From Pseudomonas sp. CBZ-4 (GTDB taxonomy: Bacteria > Pseudomonadota > Gammaproteobacteria > Pseudomonadales > Pseudomonadaceae), in NCBI RefSeq assembly GCF_000346755.1, contig NZ_ANNV01000042.1, positions 1-64,000 on the forward strand: a stretch of DNA of 64,000 nt, written 5' to 3'. Positions 1 to 8,166 of the stretch are shown one piece after another; within the stretch, counting starts at the first letter, position 1; the number at the start of each line of letters is the position of its first letter. The translations under genes were made by a program, and so were the position numbers. The notes under the pieces were generated by a model. That model was not told where the DNA came from. It worked only from the letters and a program-made list of their open reading frames with translations, and did not search any database.

Positions 1-10
1 GGGGCTGACA

Positions 11-40
11 CACCGCTATCGCAGGCAAGCCAGCTCCCAC
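11..40. repeat. REP half-element at the left edge
   Basis: The sequence contains the arm CGCTATCGCAGGCAAGCCAG followed by CTCCCAC, which is the right arm of the REPIN palindromes seen later at 30360 and 34457. Its left arm would lie before the window. It sits just downstream of the end of the aminotransferase gene (minus strand). Confidence 0.8.
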
Positions 41-57
41 AGTTTGATTGGGTTTCT

Positions 58-1251
58 TCAGTTGGATACGTCAGCGATTGCTTGCGCCAGCAATGCCAGG
101 CGCGTCGCATCAACTCCGGCAACGTTGGCCCGCCCCGAATTGACCATATACACGCTGTGCTTCTCGCGCAGTTGTTTCACTTGCTCGGCACTCAAACCGG
201 TGTAGGAAAACATCCCACGCTGTGCCCCGATATGCGCAAACCGCTCAGCCAACCCATGGGGCGCCAAGGCTTCCACCAACCCGGAGCGCAGATGCGCAAT
301 CCGCGAACGCATGGCTTCCACTTCACCACTCCACAGCGCTTTCAGCTCGGCATCACCCAGGATCGTCGCCACCACCGCCGCACCATGATCCGGCGGCGTG
401 GACCACAAATTACGCGCGATATTTGCCAGTTGGCTGCGCACATCCGTGAGCTTTTCGGCATCCGCCGCGCACACGATCAACGCACCGACCCGGTCGCTGT
501 ACAGGCCGAAGTTCTTCGAGCAGGAGCTGGTGACCAGCACTTCCGGCAGTTCGGCGGCGAACAGCCGCACGGCCCAGGCATCTTGCTCCAGGCCGTCGCC
601 AAAGCCCTGGTAGGCAAAGTCGATCAGTGGCAGCAATTGGCGCTCGCGCACGATCTGCAGCACTTGGCGCCAGTCGTCCTGGGACAGGTCGAAACCGGTC
701 GGGTTATGGCAGCAGGCGTGCAGCAGCACCACGTCGCCTTTCGGCACGGTGGCCAGGGTGGCGAGCATGGCCGTCACATCCAGGCGGTTGTCCGCGCCCA
801 CGTAGGGGTAGTGGCTGACCTTGAGCCCTGCCTTGGCAAAGATGCTTTCGTGGATCGGCCAGGTCGGGTTGCTCAGCCACACGCCACGGCCCGGCAGACT
901 GTGGGCGATAAAGTCGGCGCTCAGGCGCAGGGCGCCGGTGCCGCCTGGGGTCTGGGTGGCGCCGGCACGGCGGGCGTGGATCAGCGCCGAGTCGGCACCG
1001 AGCACCAGTTGGCTGATCAGGGTGCCGAAGGCCGCATTGCCGTGGCCGCCGATGTAGGTCTTGGTGGTTTGCGTGTCCACCAGGCGCTGCTCGGCCAGTT
1101 TCACTGAGTGAGGAATCGGGGTCAGGCCCTGATCGTCCTTGTACACGCCAACGCCAAGGTCGAACTTGTTCGGGTTGCTGTCCTGGGCATACAGGTCCAT
1201 CAGCCCGAGGATCGGGTCACCGGGTACGCGGCCAATCGCATCAAAGTGCAT
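58..1251 (-). CDS. phhC: Aromatic amino acid aminotransferase (PhhC/TyrB type)
   Basis: This is a 397-residue PLP-dependent class I aminotransferase that would transaminate tyrosine and phenylalanine to the 4-hydroxyphenylpyruvate/phenylpyruvate level in the cytosol. Visible family residues are the NPTG turn at 183-186, the Asp211-Tyr214 pair (DFAYQGF), the PLP lysine in SCSKNFG at Lys246 and the substrate-carboxylate arginine in NSGRANVAG near the C terminus. The length is normal for the aspartate/aromatic family. Its ATG overlaps the stop of phhB by one base (TAATG), so the two are translationally coupled as the third gene of a phhABC operon. That context favours the aromatic over the aspartate role. 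Confidence 0.9.
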   Translation of the reverse strand: MHFDAIGRVPGDPILGLMDLYAQDSNPNKFDLGVGVYKDDQGLTPIPHSVKLAEQRLVDTQTTKTYIGGHGNAAFGTLISQLVLGADSALIHARRAGATQTPGGTGALRLSADFIAHSLPGRGVWLSNPTWPIHESIFAKAGLKVSHYPYVGADNRLDVTAMLATLATVPKGDVVLLHACCHNPTGFDLSQDDWRQVLQIVRERQLLPLIDFAYQGFGDGLEQDAWAVRLFAAELPEVLVTSSCSKNFGLYSDRVGALIVCAADAEKLTDVRSQLANIARNLWSTPPDHGAAVVATILGDAELKALWSGEVEAMRSRIAHLRSGLVEALAPHGLAERFAHIGAQRGMFSYTGLSAEQVKQLREKHSVYMVNSGRANVAGVDATRLALLAQAIADVSN

Positions 1252-1607
1252 TACTTGCGGCCCTCGGCGTCCTTGGCCACTTCGTCGGTGCGGGCGGCCA
1301 TGATGAAGTCATTGCGGTGCAGGCCCTTGATGGAATGGCTCCACCAGGTCACGGTGACCTTGCCCCACTCGGTGAGCAGGCCAGGGTGATGGCCTTCGGC
1401 TTCGGAGATGTCACCCATGGCGTTGGTAAAGGCCAGGGCGAACTTGAAGTTCTTGAACAGGAAAACCTTTTCCAGCTGCATCACGCCATCGCGCACTTCG
1501 ATGTTCCAGTCGGGGATCTGCTTGATCAGTACTGGCAGTTCTTCATCGCTGACTTGTGGGGCATCGGCGCGGCAGGCTTCGCAGTGGGCTTGGTTCAAGG
1601 TGGTCAT
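1251..1607 (-). CDS. phhB: Pterin-4a-carbinolamine dehydratase
   Basis: A 118-residue protein that dehydrates 4a-hydroxytetrahydropterin and so regenerates the cofactor used by PhhA. The family signature is present as EAEGHHP (His73, His74, Pro75) followed by the [11 protein letters not shown] segment with a third histidine at 91. The open frame extends 15 codons further upstream, but the ATG at 1607 has an AGGA ribosome site at good distance and gives the usual family length, so it was chosen. It lies between phhA and the aminotransferase in one minus-strand operon. Confidence 0.93.
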   Translation of the reverse strand: MTTLNQAHCEACRADAPQVSDEELPVLIKQIPDWNIEVRDGVMQLEKVFLFKNFKFALAFTNAMGDISEAEGHHPGLLTEWGKVTVTWWSHSIKGLHRNDFIMAARTDEVAKDAEGRK

Positions 1608-1706
1608 GGGAAAGTGTCCTGAATTCGAGTATTTGAAGGTCAGTGGCGTCACCCTAAAGCAACGCGGGGCCAGGGAACAGACTCACCTGGCCTTAAAAGC
1701 GGAGTC

Positions 1707-2498
1707 TCACGCGGCTTTTGGCTTGGGCGGGAACTTCGGTGCGTGCAGGCCGAGCTGCATGCCGCGTTCGACCATGCCCATGATGTCTTCCTGCGCCACG
1801 TCGAACAGGCGCTTGAGCTCGGGCAGCACGAAGTACAAAGGTTGCAGGATGTCGATGCGATACGGCGTGCGCATCGCTTCCAGCGGGTCGAATGCCTGGT
1901 GCTCGGGCTCGGCGGACAGGCTGTACACCGTCTCCTTGGGCGACGACAAAATGCCGCCACCGTAGATGCGCAGGCCTTGGGGCGTGTCCACCAGGCCAAA
2001 CTCGATGGTCATCCAGTACAGCCGCGCCAGGTACACCCGTTGCTCTTTGCTGGCGGCGAGGCCGAGCTTGCCGTAGGTGTGGGTGAATTCGGCGAACCAG
2101 GGGTTGGTCAGCAGCGGGCAGTGGCCAAAGATCTCGTGGAAAATGTCCGGCTCTTGCAGGTAGTCCAGTTCTTCACGGGTGCGAATAAAGGTCGCGACCG
2201 GAAACTGCTTGTTGGCGAGCAGTTCGAAGAAGGTCTGGAAGGGGATCAGCGCGGGAACGCGGGCCACTTGCCAGCCGGTGGTTGCGGCCAGCACTTTGTT
2301 GATCTCGCCCAGTTGCGGGATGCGGTCGTGAGGCAGGCCGAGCTTGTCGATGCCGTCCAGGTATTCCTGGCAGGCGCGGCCTTCGATCACTTTCAACTGG
2401 CGCGTGATCAGGGTGTTCCACACCGCGTGTTCTTCCGGCGGGTAGTGGATAAAACCTTGCGCATCGGGCTCGCGGGCCACGTAGTGCGTCTGCTTCAT
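1707..2498 (-). CDS. phhA: Phenylalanine 4-monooxygenase
   Basis: A 263-residue tetrahydropterin-dependent hydroxylase that converts phenylalanine to tyrosine. The non-haem iron ligands of the family are visible as HEIFGH (His121, His126) and Glu166 in WMTIEFGLV. It is a single catalytic domain without the N-terminal regulatory part of animal enzymes, as is usual in bacteria. It is the first gene of phhA-phhB-phhC and is divergent from phhR. The 257-bp intergenic region holds a TyrR-like box and a possible -24/-12 promoter reading into phhA. Confidence 0.96.
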   Translation of the reverse strand: MKQTHYVAREPDAQGFIHYPPEEHAVWNTLITRQLKVIEGRACQEYLDGIDKLGLPHDRIPQLGEINKVLAATTGWQVARVPALIPFQTFFELLANKQFPVATFIRTREELDYLQEPDIFHEIFGHCPLLTNPWFAEFTHTYGKLGLAASKEQRVYLARLYWMTIEFGLVDTPQGLRIYGGGILSSPKETVYSLSAEPEHQAFDPLEAMRTPYRIDILQPLYFVLPELKRLFDVAQEDIMGMVERGMQLGLHAPKFPPKPKAA

Positions 2499-2565
2499 AC
2501 GGCTCTCCTGCTAGGCATTCGTTCTTGTTATGTCCTGGGATGCCCCTATTGATACCCCGTACCGG

Positions 2566-2579
2566 GCAAGACGCCATCC
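2566..2579 (-). promoter_or_regulatory. Possible sigma-54 promoter for phhABC
   Basis: On the minus strand the sequence reads GGATGGCGTCTTGC, that is GG-N10-GC with a good TTGC at -12 but a poor CAC after the -24 GG. It would start transcription about 56 bases before phhA. This is a match by eye only; a sigma-70 promoter may be the real one. Confidence 0.4.
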
Positions 2580-2617
2580 GTGTTTCAGATTGAAATGTGG
2601 GAAAAGTTACTGGTTTT

Positions 2618-2635
2618 CGTAAAGTATTCGTTACG
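2618..2635. promoter_or_regulatory. TyrR/PhhR-type operator box
   Basis: CGTAAA-N6-GTTACG matches the TyrR consensus TGTAAA-N6-TTTACA at 9 of 12 positions and is itself a palindrome (CGTAA...TTACG). It lies between divergent phhA and phhR, about 65 bases upstream of the predicted phhA start of transcription, a typical activator distance. Confidence 0.6.
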
Positions 2636-2755
2636 GTTGTGGCGCAAGTCGTTGCAATGGGCTGGGAAAAGGTCACGGGCTGTCACATAATCTTGACGAC
2701 TATCTGCGCCCAGCGACAAAAAGACGCGGCGCCTACCCACTTTTCGAGCCTCTTC

Positions 2756-4309
2756 ATGCGTATCAAAGTGCACTGCCAGAACCGCATCGGCATCCTGCGG
2801 GACATTCTCAACCTGTTGGTGGAGTACGGCGTCAACGTCGCCAAGGGCGAGGTCGGCGGTGAGCATGGCAACGCCATTTATCTGTTTTGCCCGAACCTGG
2901 TGAACATGCAGTTCCAGGCGCTGCGCCCGCAGTTCGAGGCGATTGCCGGTGTCTTTGGCGTGAAGCGTGTAGGGCTGATGCCCAGTGAGCGTCGGCATAT
3001 GGAACTCAATGCGTTGCTTGGCGCCCTGGAGTTTCCGGTGCTGTCCATCGACATGGGCGGTTCCATTGTTGCTGCCAACCGTGCGGCGGCGCAGCTCCTC
3101 GGGGTGCGCGTGGATGAGGTGCCGGGCATTCCGCTGTCGCGTTATGCCGAAGACTTCGACTTGCCGGAGCTGGTGCGCGCGAGCAAATCGCGGATCAATG
3201 GCTTGCGGGTCAAGGTCAAGGGTGACGTGTTCCTGGCGGACATCGCGCCGCTGCAATCCTCCGAACACGATGACAGCGAGGCCATGGCCGGCGCCGTGTT
3301 GACCCTGCACCGTGCCGACCGCGTGGGTGAGCGTATCTACAATGTGCGCAAGCAGGAGCTGCGCGGCTTTGACAGCATCTTCCAAAGCTCCAAGGTGATG
3401 GCCGCCGTGGTTCGTGAGGCCCGGCGCATGGCGCCTTTGGATGCACCACTATTAATAGAAGGTGAAACCGGCACTGGCAAAGAATTGCTGGCGCGTGCCT
3501 GCCACCTGGCCAGCCCGAGGGGGCAGTCACCGCTGATGGCACTCAACTGTGCCGGTTTGCCGGAGTCGATGGCCGAGACCGAACTGTTTGGCTACGGCCC
3601 CGGTGCCTTTGAGGGGGCGCGGGCCGAGGGCAAGCTCGGGCTGTTGGAGCTGACGGCGGGCGGGACGTTGTTTCTCGATGGTGTCGGGGAAATGAGTGCG
3701 CGTTTGCAGGTGAAGCTGCTGCGGTTTTTGCAGGACGGTTGCTTCCGGCGTGTGGGCAGCGATGAAGAGGTGTATCTGGATGTGCGCGTGATCTGCGCGA
3801 CCCAGGTGGACTTGTCGGAACTCTGCGCCCGTGGCGAGTTTCGCCAGGATCTTTACCATCGCCTCAATGTGCTGTCGCTGCATATCCCGCCGCTGCGCGA
3901 ATGCCTGGATGGTTTGGCGCCGTTGGTTGAGCACTTCCTCGATCAGGCCAGCCGGCAGATTGGTTGCCCGCTGCCCAAGCTCGCGCCCGCTGCCATGGAG
4001 AAGCTCAGCCACTACCACTGGCCGGGTAATGTGCGGCAACTGGAAAACGTGCTGTTCCAGGCGGTGTCATTGTGCGAAGGCGGTACGGTGAAGGTTGAAC
4101 ATGTTCGATTGCCGGACTACGGGTTGCGTCAACCGCTTGGCGATTTTTCCCTGGAGGGTGGCTTGGAGGACATTGTCGGGAGATTTGAGAAGGCAGTGCT
4201 GGAAAGCTTGTATGCCGAGCACCCTAGCAGCCGACAGTTGGGCAAGCGCCTGGGGGTGTCTCACACGACGGTCGCGAACAAGTTGCGCGACTACGATATA
4301 GGTAAGTAA
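2756..4309 (+). CDS. phhR: PhhR/TyrR-family aromatic amino acid regulator
   Basis: A 517-residue transcription activator for aromatic amino acid catabolism. It has an N-terminal ACT domain (about 1-70), a PAS segment (about 78-140), an AAA+ domain with Walker A GETGTGK at 236-242 and a C-terminal Fis-type helix-turn-helix (GKRLGVSHTTVANKLRDY). The open frame runs 53 codons further upstream, but the ATG at 2756 starts the ACT domain as in TyrR/PhhR and gives the family length. The loop that is GAFTGA in true sigma-54 activators is GAFEGA here (283-288). It is divergent from its presumed target phhA and shares the operator region. Confidence 0.92.
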   Translation: MRIKVHCQNRIGILRDILNLLVEYGVNVAKGEVGGEHGNAIYLFCPNLVNMQFQALRPQFEAIAGVFGVKRVGLMPSERRHMELNALLGALEFPVLSIDMGGSIVAANRAAAQLLGVRVDEVPGIPLSRYAEDFDLPELVRASKSRINGLRVKVKGDVFLADIAPLQSSEHDDSEAMAGAVLTLHRADRVGERIYNVRKQELRGFDSIFQSSKVMAAVVREARRMAPLDAPLLIEGETGTGKELLARACHLASPRGQSPLMALNCAGLPESMAETELFGYGPGAFEGARAEGKLGLLELTAGGTLFLDGVGEMSARLQVKLLRFLQDGCFRRVGSDEEVYLDVRVICATQVDLSELCARGEFRQDLYHRLNVLSLHIPPLRECLDGLAPLVEHFLDQASRQIGCPLPKLAPAAMEKLSHYHWPGNVRQLENVLFQAVSLCEGGTVKVEHVRLPDYGLRQPLGDFSLEGGLEDIVGRFEKAVLESLYAEHPSSRQLGKRLGVSHTTVANKLRDYDIGK

Positions 4310-4316
4310 GCCGTGA

Positions 4317-4340
4317 TATTGCCCCGGTTGCGGGGCAATA
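4317..4340. terminator. Hairpin between convergent phhR and the unknown gene
   Basis: A perfect 10-bp stem (TATTGCCCCG / CGGGGCAATA) with a GTTG loop lies between the convergent stops. Neither side has a T run, so it may be a weak bidirectional terminator or an RNA-end stabiliser. Confidence 0.5.
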
Positions 4341-4347
4341 CGTGCAA

Positions 4348-5244
4348 TCAGAATGGATACCCATAGTCGACGCCGATGGGGATGGTCTTGCCTGATGCCT
4401 GTTCTACCCATGCCATGGAGTTTTCGTCGTTCTCATCCTTTCTAAAGACAAATGTCAGGTCGTAATTCTTGTTGTTTTCCAACATGTCCAGGCTGCTTTT
4501 CATGTCTGGGCTGAGCGGGCCGTACTTGCCACTTTTCAGGTCGTTGGAGTTGATCCCCTCCCTGATGCGCTTGAGGGGAGCGGTGTTGACGTCGGGCATG
4601 TCGTGAGTTGCCGATCTGCCGGTTACTTCAATACGTGGGCCGCCGTTCTGGGGTGCCCAGAAAGTTGACGCGGTGTTGTCGTTATAGTGTTCGACCAAGT
4701 GGTAGTTTTGATTTTTATCGAGCATGGCCAGTTCTTTTTCCGCACCAGGCGTGAGTTTGCCGTATTTGCCCGCGCGTAAATCATCAGAGGTTATTCCTCG
4801 CTCGTTTTCAATATCCCTGTTGGGGATCTTGCGTAGCAGTTCGTGCACTGCCAGTACCTTGGCATCGTAATCGGCGCGATTCGGTGGGTTCGGATCAACA
4901 TAGTCGTCATCAAAGCCATTGATGTCATCGTGCAGCCATTCATCTGCGTCAAGCCAGGGGTCGAAGGGGTGGGTGTTCATGGCGTACTGGTCGTGCTGCT
5001 GTTCCAGGCGAATCTGGGCAAGTGTTCGCGCAGGCTGGCAGTTAACGTTGCAGTCAGGTTCACGCCATTGAACTTCCGGGTGGCATGTTTGGCTGTTCCA
5101 GTCATCGTAGTGGTTGAAGTTTTGGCGTTGAGTCGGTGGCAGGGGATAGCCTCCGGTTTGATGCTCGTAGGCGGTGTGCGGGCTCAATGGCGGTGGTTGG
5201 ATGAAAGCCGAGTGTGACATTGAACGATCGAGATGATTGAGCAT
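4348..5244 (-). CDS. Hypothetical protein with two internal repeats
   Basis: I do not recognise this 298-residue protein. The start at 5244 was chosen over one 17 codons upstream because AGGA precedes it at 8 bases. The N-terminal third is rich in Pro, His, Gln and Asn with no signal peptide or membrane segment, and an acidic stretch (DINGFDDDYVDPNPP) follows. Two units are clearly related: ITSDDLRAGKYGKLTP... and INSNDLKSGKYGPLSP..., each followed by a helix ending MLxxNxNY. The pattern recalls the short DLxxGxxGxLxxE-type units of some type III-secreted proteins, but this is only an impression. The gene is visibly more A/T-rich than its neighbours, which suggests transfer. Confidence 0.7.
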   Translation of the reverse strand: MLNHLDRSMSHSAFIQPPPLSPHTAYEHQTGGYPLPPTQRQNFNHYDDWNSQTCHPEVQWREPDCNVNCQPARTLAQIRLEQQHDQYAMNTHPFDPWLDADEWLHDDINGFDDDYVDPNPPNRADYDAKVLAVHELLRKIPNRDIENERGITSDDLRAGKYGKLTPGAEKELAMLDKNQNYHLVEHYNDNTASTFWAPQNGGPRIEVTGRSATHDMPDVNTAPLKRIREGINSNDLKSGKYGPLSPDMKSSLDMLENNKNYDLTFVFRKDENDENSMAWVEQASGKTIPIGVDYGYPF

Positions 5245-5653
5245 GTTGTTGTCCTGTGGTTGCTTGTTTTTTTTGCTGATGTGCCAAGTGAGCACGAGGC
5301 GAAATTACGCAATCTGTGCTGGCTTTCACAAGTTGTATTTGTGCTAGAAGTGTAAGTCTGTATGGGGGAGTGTTTGTACATGTTTGCAATAAGGGTGAGG
5401 GCGTCAGGTGCAAGTGGTGACATAAGTTATAACTTGTTTATCTAGGGTGCGGCCTGCATGCGCCGGTTTGATATTCGATGAGTTTTGACATAATAAAAGT
5501 GGCGGTTGTCTGGTTGTTTGCAGTGGTAAAAAAATATATTGAGATCTGCTCGGTGCCGACAACCCAGCCGACTGGCTGGGCACCGCCGAAAGCCTGGAGG
5601 GGGCTATTCCCAGCATTGGATCTACGTCGCCAATCTGACCAGTGCTTGCCGCA

Positions 5654-5676
5654 GGCGGCATAAGTCCGCCGTTTTT
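5654..5676 (+). terminator. Terminator-like hairpin upstream of flgF
   Basis: GGCGG-CATAAGT-CCGCC is followed by GTTTTTT. An overlapping alternative hairpin, TGCCG-CAGG-CGGCA at 5647-5660, uses part of the same stem, so the two cannot form together. No intact gene ends here, so the terminator belongs either to a gene remnant or to an unannotated small RNA. Confidence 0.55.
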
Positions 5677-5756
5677 TCGACTCGCAGCCAATCCCTATTG
5701 GCAGGCGGATCGCCGCAAACCCCCGCCCTGCCGGGACTTCCTCCTCTTTTAAAAAG

Positions 5757-5772
5757 TTGGTTCGCAAATTGC
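5757..5772 (+). promoter_or_regulatory. Sigma-54 promoter of flgF operon
   Basis: TTGGTTCGCAAATTGC has GG-N10-GC spacing with a full TTGC at -12. The predicted start lies about 46 bases before flgF. The flgFGHIJKL operon is sigma-54-dependent in P. aeruginosa, which fits. Confidence 0.75.
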
Positions 5773-5829
5773 TTAACCCTCATCAGCACAGCGGTGGGCG
5801 GCAAACGTCCGTCAGAAAGAGGAAAGAGC

Positions 5830-6570
5830 GTGGACAAGTACCTTTATGTGGCAATGACCGGCGCCAGCCAGAATGCTCTGGCGCAGAAGGCCCATGCCAA
5901 CAACCTGGCGAACATTTCCACCAATGGTTTCCAACGTGACCTGGAACAGGCGCGTTCGATGCCGGTATTTGGTGACAGCTTTCCGGCGCGGGCGTTTGCC
6001 CTCACCGAACGCCCGGCCACCGACTTCAGCCCCGGCGCCATGATCGAAACCGGCCGTGACCTGGACGTGGCCGTCAGCGGCGACGGCTGGATGGCCGTGC
6101 AGACCCCGGATGGCGGCGAAGCCTACGTGCGCAGCGCGAGCATGAACGTCGATGCGCTGGGCGTGCTGCGTGCCGGCAACGGCATGCCGATCATGGGCAA
6201 CGGCGGCCCGATTGCCGTGCCGCCCCAGCAGAAAATCGAAGTGGGCGCCGACGGCACCATCAGCATCCGCGCCATGGGCGAAGGCCCGCGTGTGATGGCT
6301 GAAGTGGACCGGATCAAGCTGGTGCAGCCCGATCTGAAGAACATGACCAAGGGTCTGGATGGCAGCATCCACACCAAGGACGGCCAGCCGGCCCAGGTCG
6401 ATGCGGGCGTCAAGCTGACCTCGGGTTTCCTGCAGGCGAGCAACGTGAATGCGGTGGAAGAAATGACCGCAGTGCTGGCGCTTTCCAAGCAATTCGAGCT
6501 GCACATCAAGATGATGAACAGCGCCAAGGAAGACGATCAGGCCATGACGCGCGTCATGGCAATGACCTGA
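5830..6570 (+). CDS. flgF: Flagellar proximal rod protein FlgF
   Basis: A 246-residue rod subunit exported through the flagellar secretion channel and assembled in the periplasm between the MS ring and FlgG. The N-terminal rod motif is clear (HANNLANISTNGFQRD), as is the C-terminal one (ASNVNAVEEMTAVLALSKQFE). The GTG start at 5830 has GAGGA at 7 bases and places the start at the usual position; the open frame upstream is not coding. It is the first gene of flgFGHIJKL. Confidence 0.95.
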   Translation: MDKYLYVAMTGASQNALAQKAHANNLANISTNGFQRDLEQARSMPVFGDSFPARAFALTERPATDFSPGAMIETGRDLDVAVSGDGWMAVQTPDGGEAYVRSASMNVDALGVLRAGNGMPIMGNGGPIAVPPQQKIEVGADGTISIRAMGEGPRVMAEVDRIKLVQPDLKNMTKGLDGSIHTKDGQPAQVDAGVKLTSGFLQASNVNAVEEMTAVLALSKQFELHIKMMNSAKEDDQAMTRVMAMT

Positions 6571-6631
6571 TTGCAACCCACTAACTAATTTGTGATGCGC
6601 GCCAACAAACAGGCGCACAAAGGAGAACAGC

Positions 6632-7417
6632 ATGCTTCCGGCTCTATGGGTTGCCAAAACCGGTCTGTCCGCCCAGGACACCAACCTGACCACCATCTCC
6701 AACAACCTGGCCAACGTGTCGACCACGGGTTTCAAACGTGACCGTGCCGAATTCCAGGACCTGCTCTATCAGATCAAGAAGCAGCCGGGCGCCCAATCGA
6801 CCCAGGACAGCGAACTGCCGTCGGGCCTGCAACTGGGTACGGGTGTGGCGATTGTCGGCACCCAGAAGAACTTCAGCGCCGGTAACCTGCAACAGACCGG
6901 CCAGCCGCTGGACATGGCGATCAACGGCCGTGGTTTCTTCCAGATCCTGCAACCGGATGGCACTACTTCCTACACCCGTGACGGTACTTTCCACCTGGAC
7001 TCCAACGGTCAGATGGTCACCGCCAACGGTTTCGCCCTGGAGCCTGCCGTGATCGTCCCGGCCGATGCCAAGACCTTCACCGTCGGCAATGACGGCACCG
7101 TGTCCATCACCGTGGCCGGCAACCCGGCGTCGCAAGTGATCGGCAACCTGCAAACCGCCGACTTCATCAACCCGGCCGGCCTGCAAGCCATGGGTAACAA
7201 CCTGTTCCTCGAAACCGCCTCCAGCGGCGCGCCGCAAATCGGCACCCCTGGCCTGAACGGTTTTGGTACCACGCTGCAAAGCACCCTGGAAACCTCCAAC
7301 GTGAGCACGGTCGAGGAGATGGTCAACATGATCACCACCCAGCGCGCCTACGAGATGAACTCCAAGGTGATCTCCACTGCCGACCAGATGCTCTCGTTCG
7401 TCACGCAGAATCTGTAA
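6632..7417 (+). CDS. flgG: Flagellar distal rod protein FlgG
   Basis: A 261-residue distal rod (driveshaft) subunit. It starts MLPALWVAKTGLSAQ and carries the conserved NNLANVSTTGFKRDRAEFQDLLYQ segment, whose tail is the FlgG-specific part of the rod motif, and the C-terminal ETSNVSTVEEMVNMITTQRAYEMN motif (each quoted in part). An AAGGAG ribosome site precedes the ATG. It lies 61 bases after flgF. Confidence 0.97.
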   Translation: MLPALWVAKTGLSAQDTNLTTISNNLANVSTTGFKRDRAEFQDLLYQIKKQPGAQSTQDSELPSGLQLGTGVAIVGTQKNFSAGNLQQTGQPLDMAINGRGFFQILQPDGTTSYTRDGTFHLDSNGQMVTANGFALEPAVIVPADAKTFTVGNDGTVSITVAGNPASQVIGNLQTADFINPAGLQAMGNNLFLETASSGAPQIGTPGLNGFGTTLQSTLETSNVSTVEEMVNMITTQRAYEMNSKVISTADQMLSFVTQNL

Positions 7418-7429
7418 TCAAGTCTATGG

Positions 7430-7447
7430 GGCGCCCTTGAGGGCGCC
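7430..7447 (+). other. Intercistronic hairpin flgG-flgH
   Basis: GGCGCCC-TTGA-GGGCGCC is a perfect 7-bp GC stem between flgG and flgH with no T run. It could stabilise the upstream mRNA or attenuate read-through inside the operon. Confidence 0.5.
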
Positions 7448-7470
7448 TGCAACACCGTGAGGTAAGGGTC

Positions 7471-8166
7471 ATGAATCGCTACGTTTCTGTTCTGGCATTG
7501 AGTGGGATTGCCGTGCTCGCGGGCTGTGTCGCCCCGACGCCGAAACCCAATGACCCGTACTACGCGCCGGTGTTGCCACGCACGCCGTTGCCGGCGGCGG
7601 CCAACAATGGCTCGATCTACCAGGCCGGTTTCGAACAGAACCTGTACAGCGACCGCAAGGCGTTCCGGGTCGGTGACATCATCACCATCACCCTGAACGA
7701 GAAGACCCAGGCCAGCAAAAACGCCAACTCGCAGATCGGCAAGACCAGCAAGACCGGCATCGGCCTGACCTCCCTGTTTGGCGGCATCCCCAACACCAAC
7801 AACCCGCTGGGCAGTGGCGACCTGAGCCTGGAAGCCGGCTACAGCGGCGACCGTGCCACCAACGGCAAGAGCGCGGCGGGGCAGGGCAACAGCCTGACCG
7901 GTTCGATCACCGTGACCGTGGCCGATGTGTTGCCCAACGGCATCATCGCCGTACGCGGTGAAAAGTGGATGACCCTCAACACCGGCGACGAGCTGGTGCG
8001 AATTGCCGGCATGGTGCGTGCCGATGACATCTCCACCGACAACACCGTGCCGTCCACGCGGATTGCCGATGCGCGCATTACCTATTCGGGTACGGGTTCG
8101 TTTGCCGATGCGAGCCAGCCGGGCTGGTTCGACCGTTTCTTCCTTAGCCCGCTGTTCCCTTTCTAG
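7471..8166 (+). CDS. flgH: Flagellar L-ring lipoprotein FlgH
   Basis: A 231-residue outer-membrane lipoprotein forming the L ring around the rod. A lipoprotein signal ends in VLAGC with the lipidated Cys at 19. Family segments such as [19 protein letters not shown] and the C-terminal [10 protein letters not shown] are present. A GAGGTAAGG ribosome site lies just upstream. The next gene, flgI, begins directly at its stop codon. Confidence 0.97.
   Translation: MNRYVSVLALSGIAVLAGCVAPTPKPNDPYYAPVLPRTPLPAAANNGSIYQAGFEQNLYSDRKAFRVGDIITITLNEKTQASKNANSQIGKTSKTGIGLTSLFGGIPNTNNPLGSGDLSLEAGYSGDRATNGKSAAGQGNSLTGSITVTVADVLPNGIIAVRGEKWMTLNTGDELVRIAGMVRADDISTDNTVPSTRIADARITYSGTGSFADASQPGWFDRFFLSPLFPF

Larger units (their letters stand above)
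5245..5829. other. Long A/T-rich intergenic stretch before flgF
   Basis: No intact gene is supported here. The left part (to about 5540) is A/T-rich. At 5563-5580 there is a hairpin CCCAGCC-GACT-GGCTGGG, at 5654-5676 a terminator-like hairpin with a T run, and at 5757-5772 the sigma-54 promoter of flgF. A short reading frame between 5543 and 5635 looks like the end of a protein and may be a gene remnant. Confidence 0.6.

Noticed and set aside
82-1107. A plus-strand open frame of 341 codons opposite the aminotransferase gene
   Set aside because: The minus strand encodes a complete PLP enzyme with all active-site residues; the plus-strand product is a His/Gln/Gly-rich mirror.
5539-5829. The 97-codon upstream extension of flgF
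   Set aside because: The flgF domain starts at the GTG at 5830 with a good ribosome site, and the sigma-54 promoter lies inside the supposed extension.
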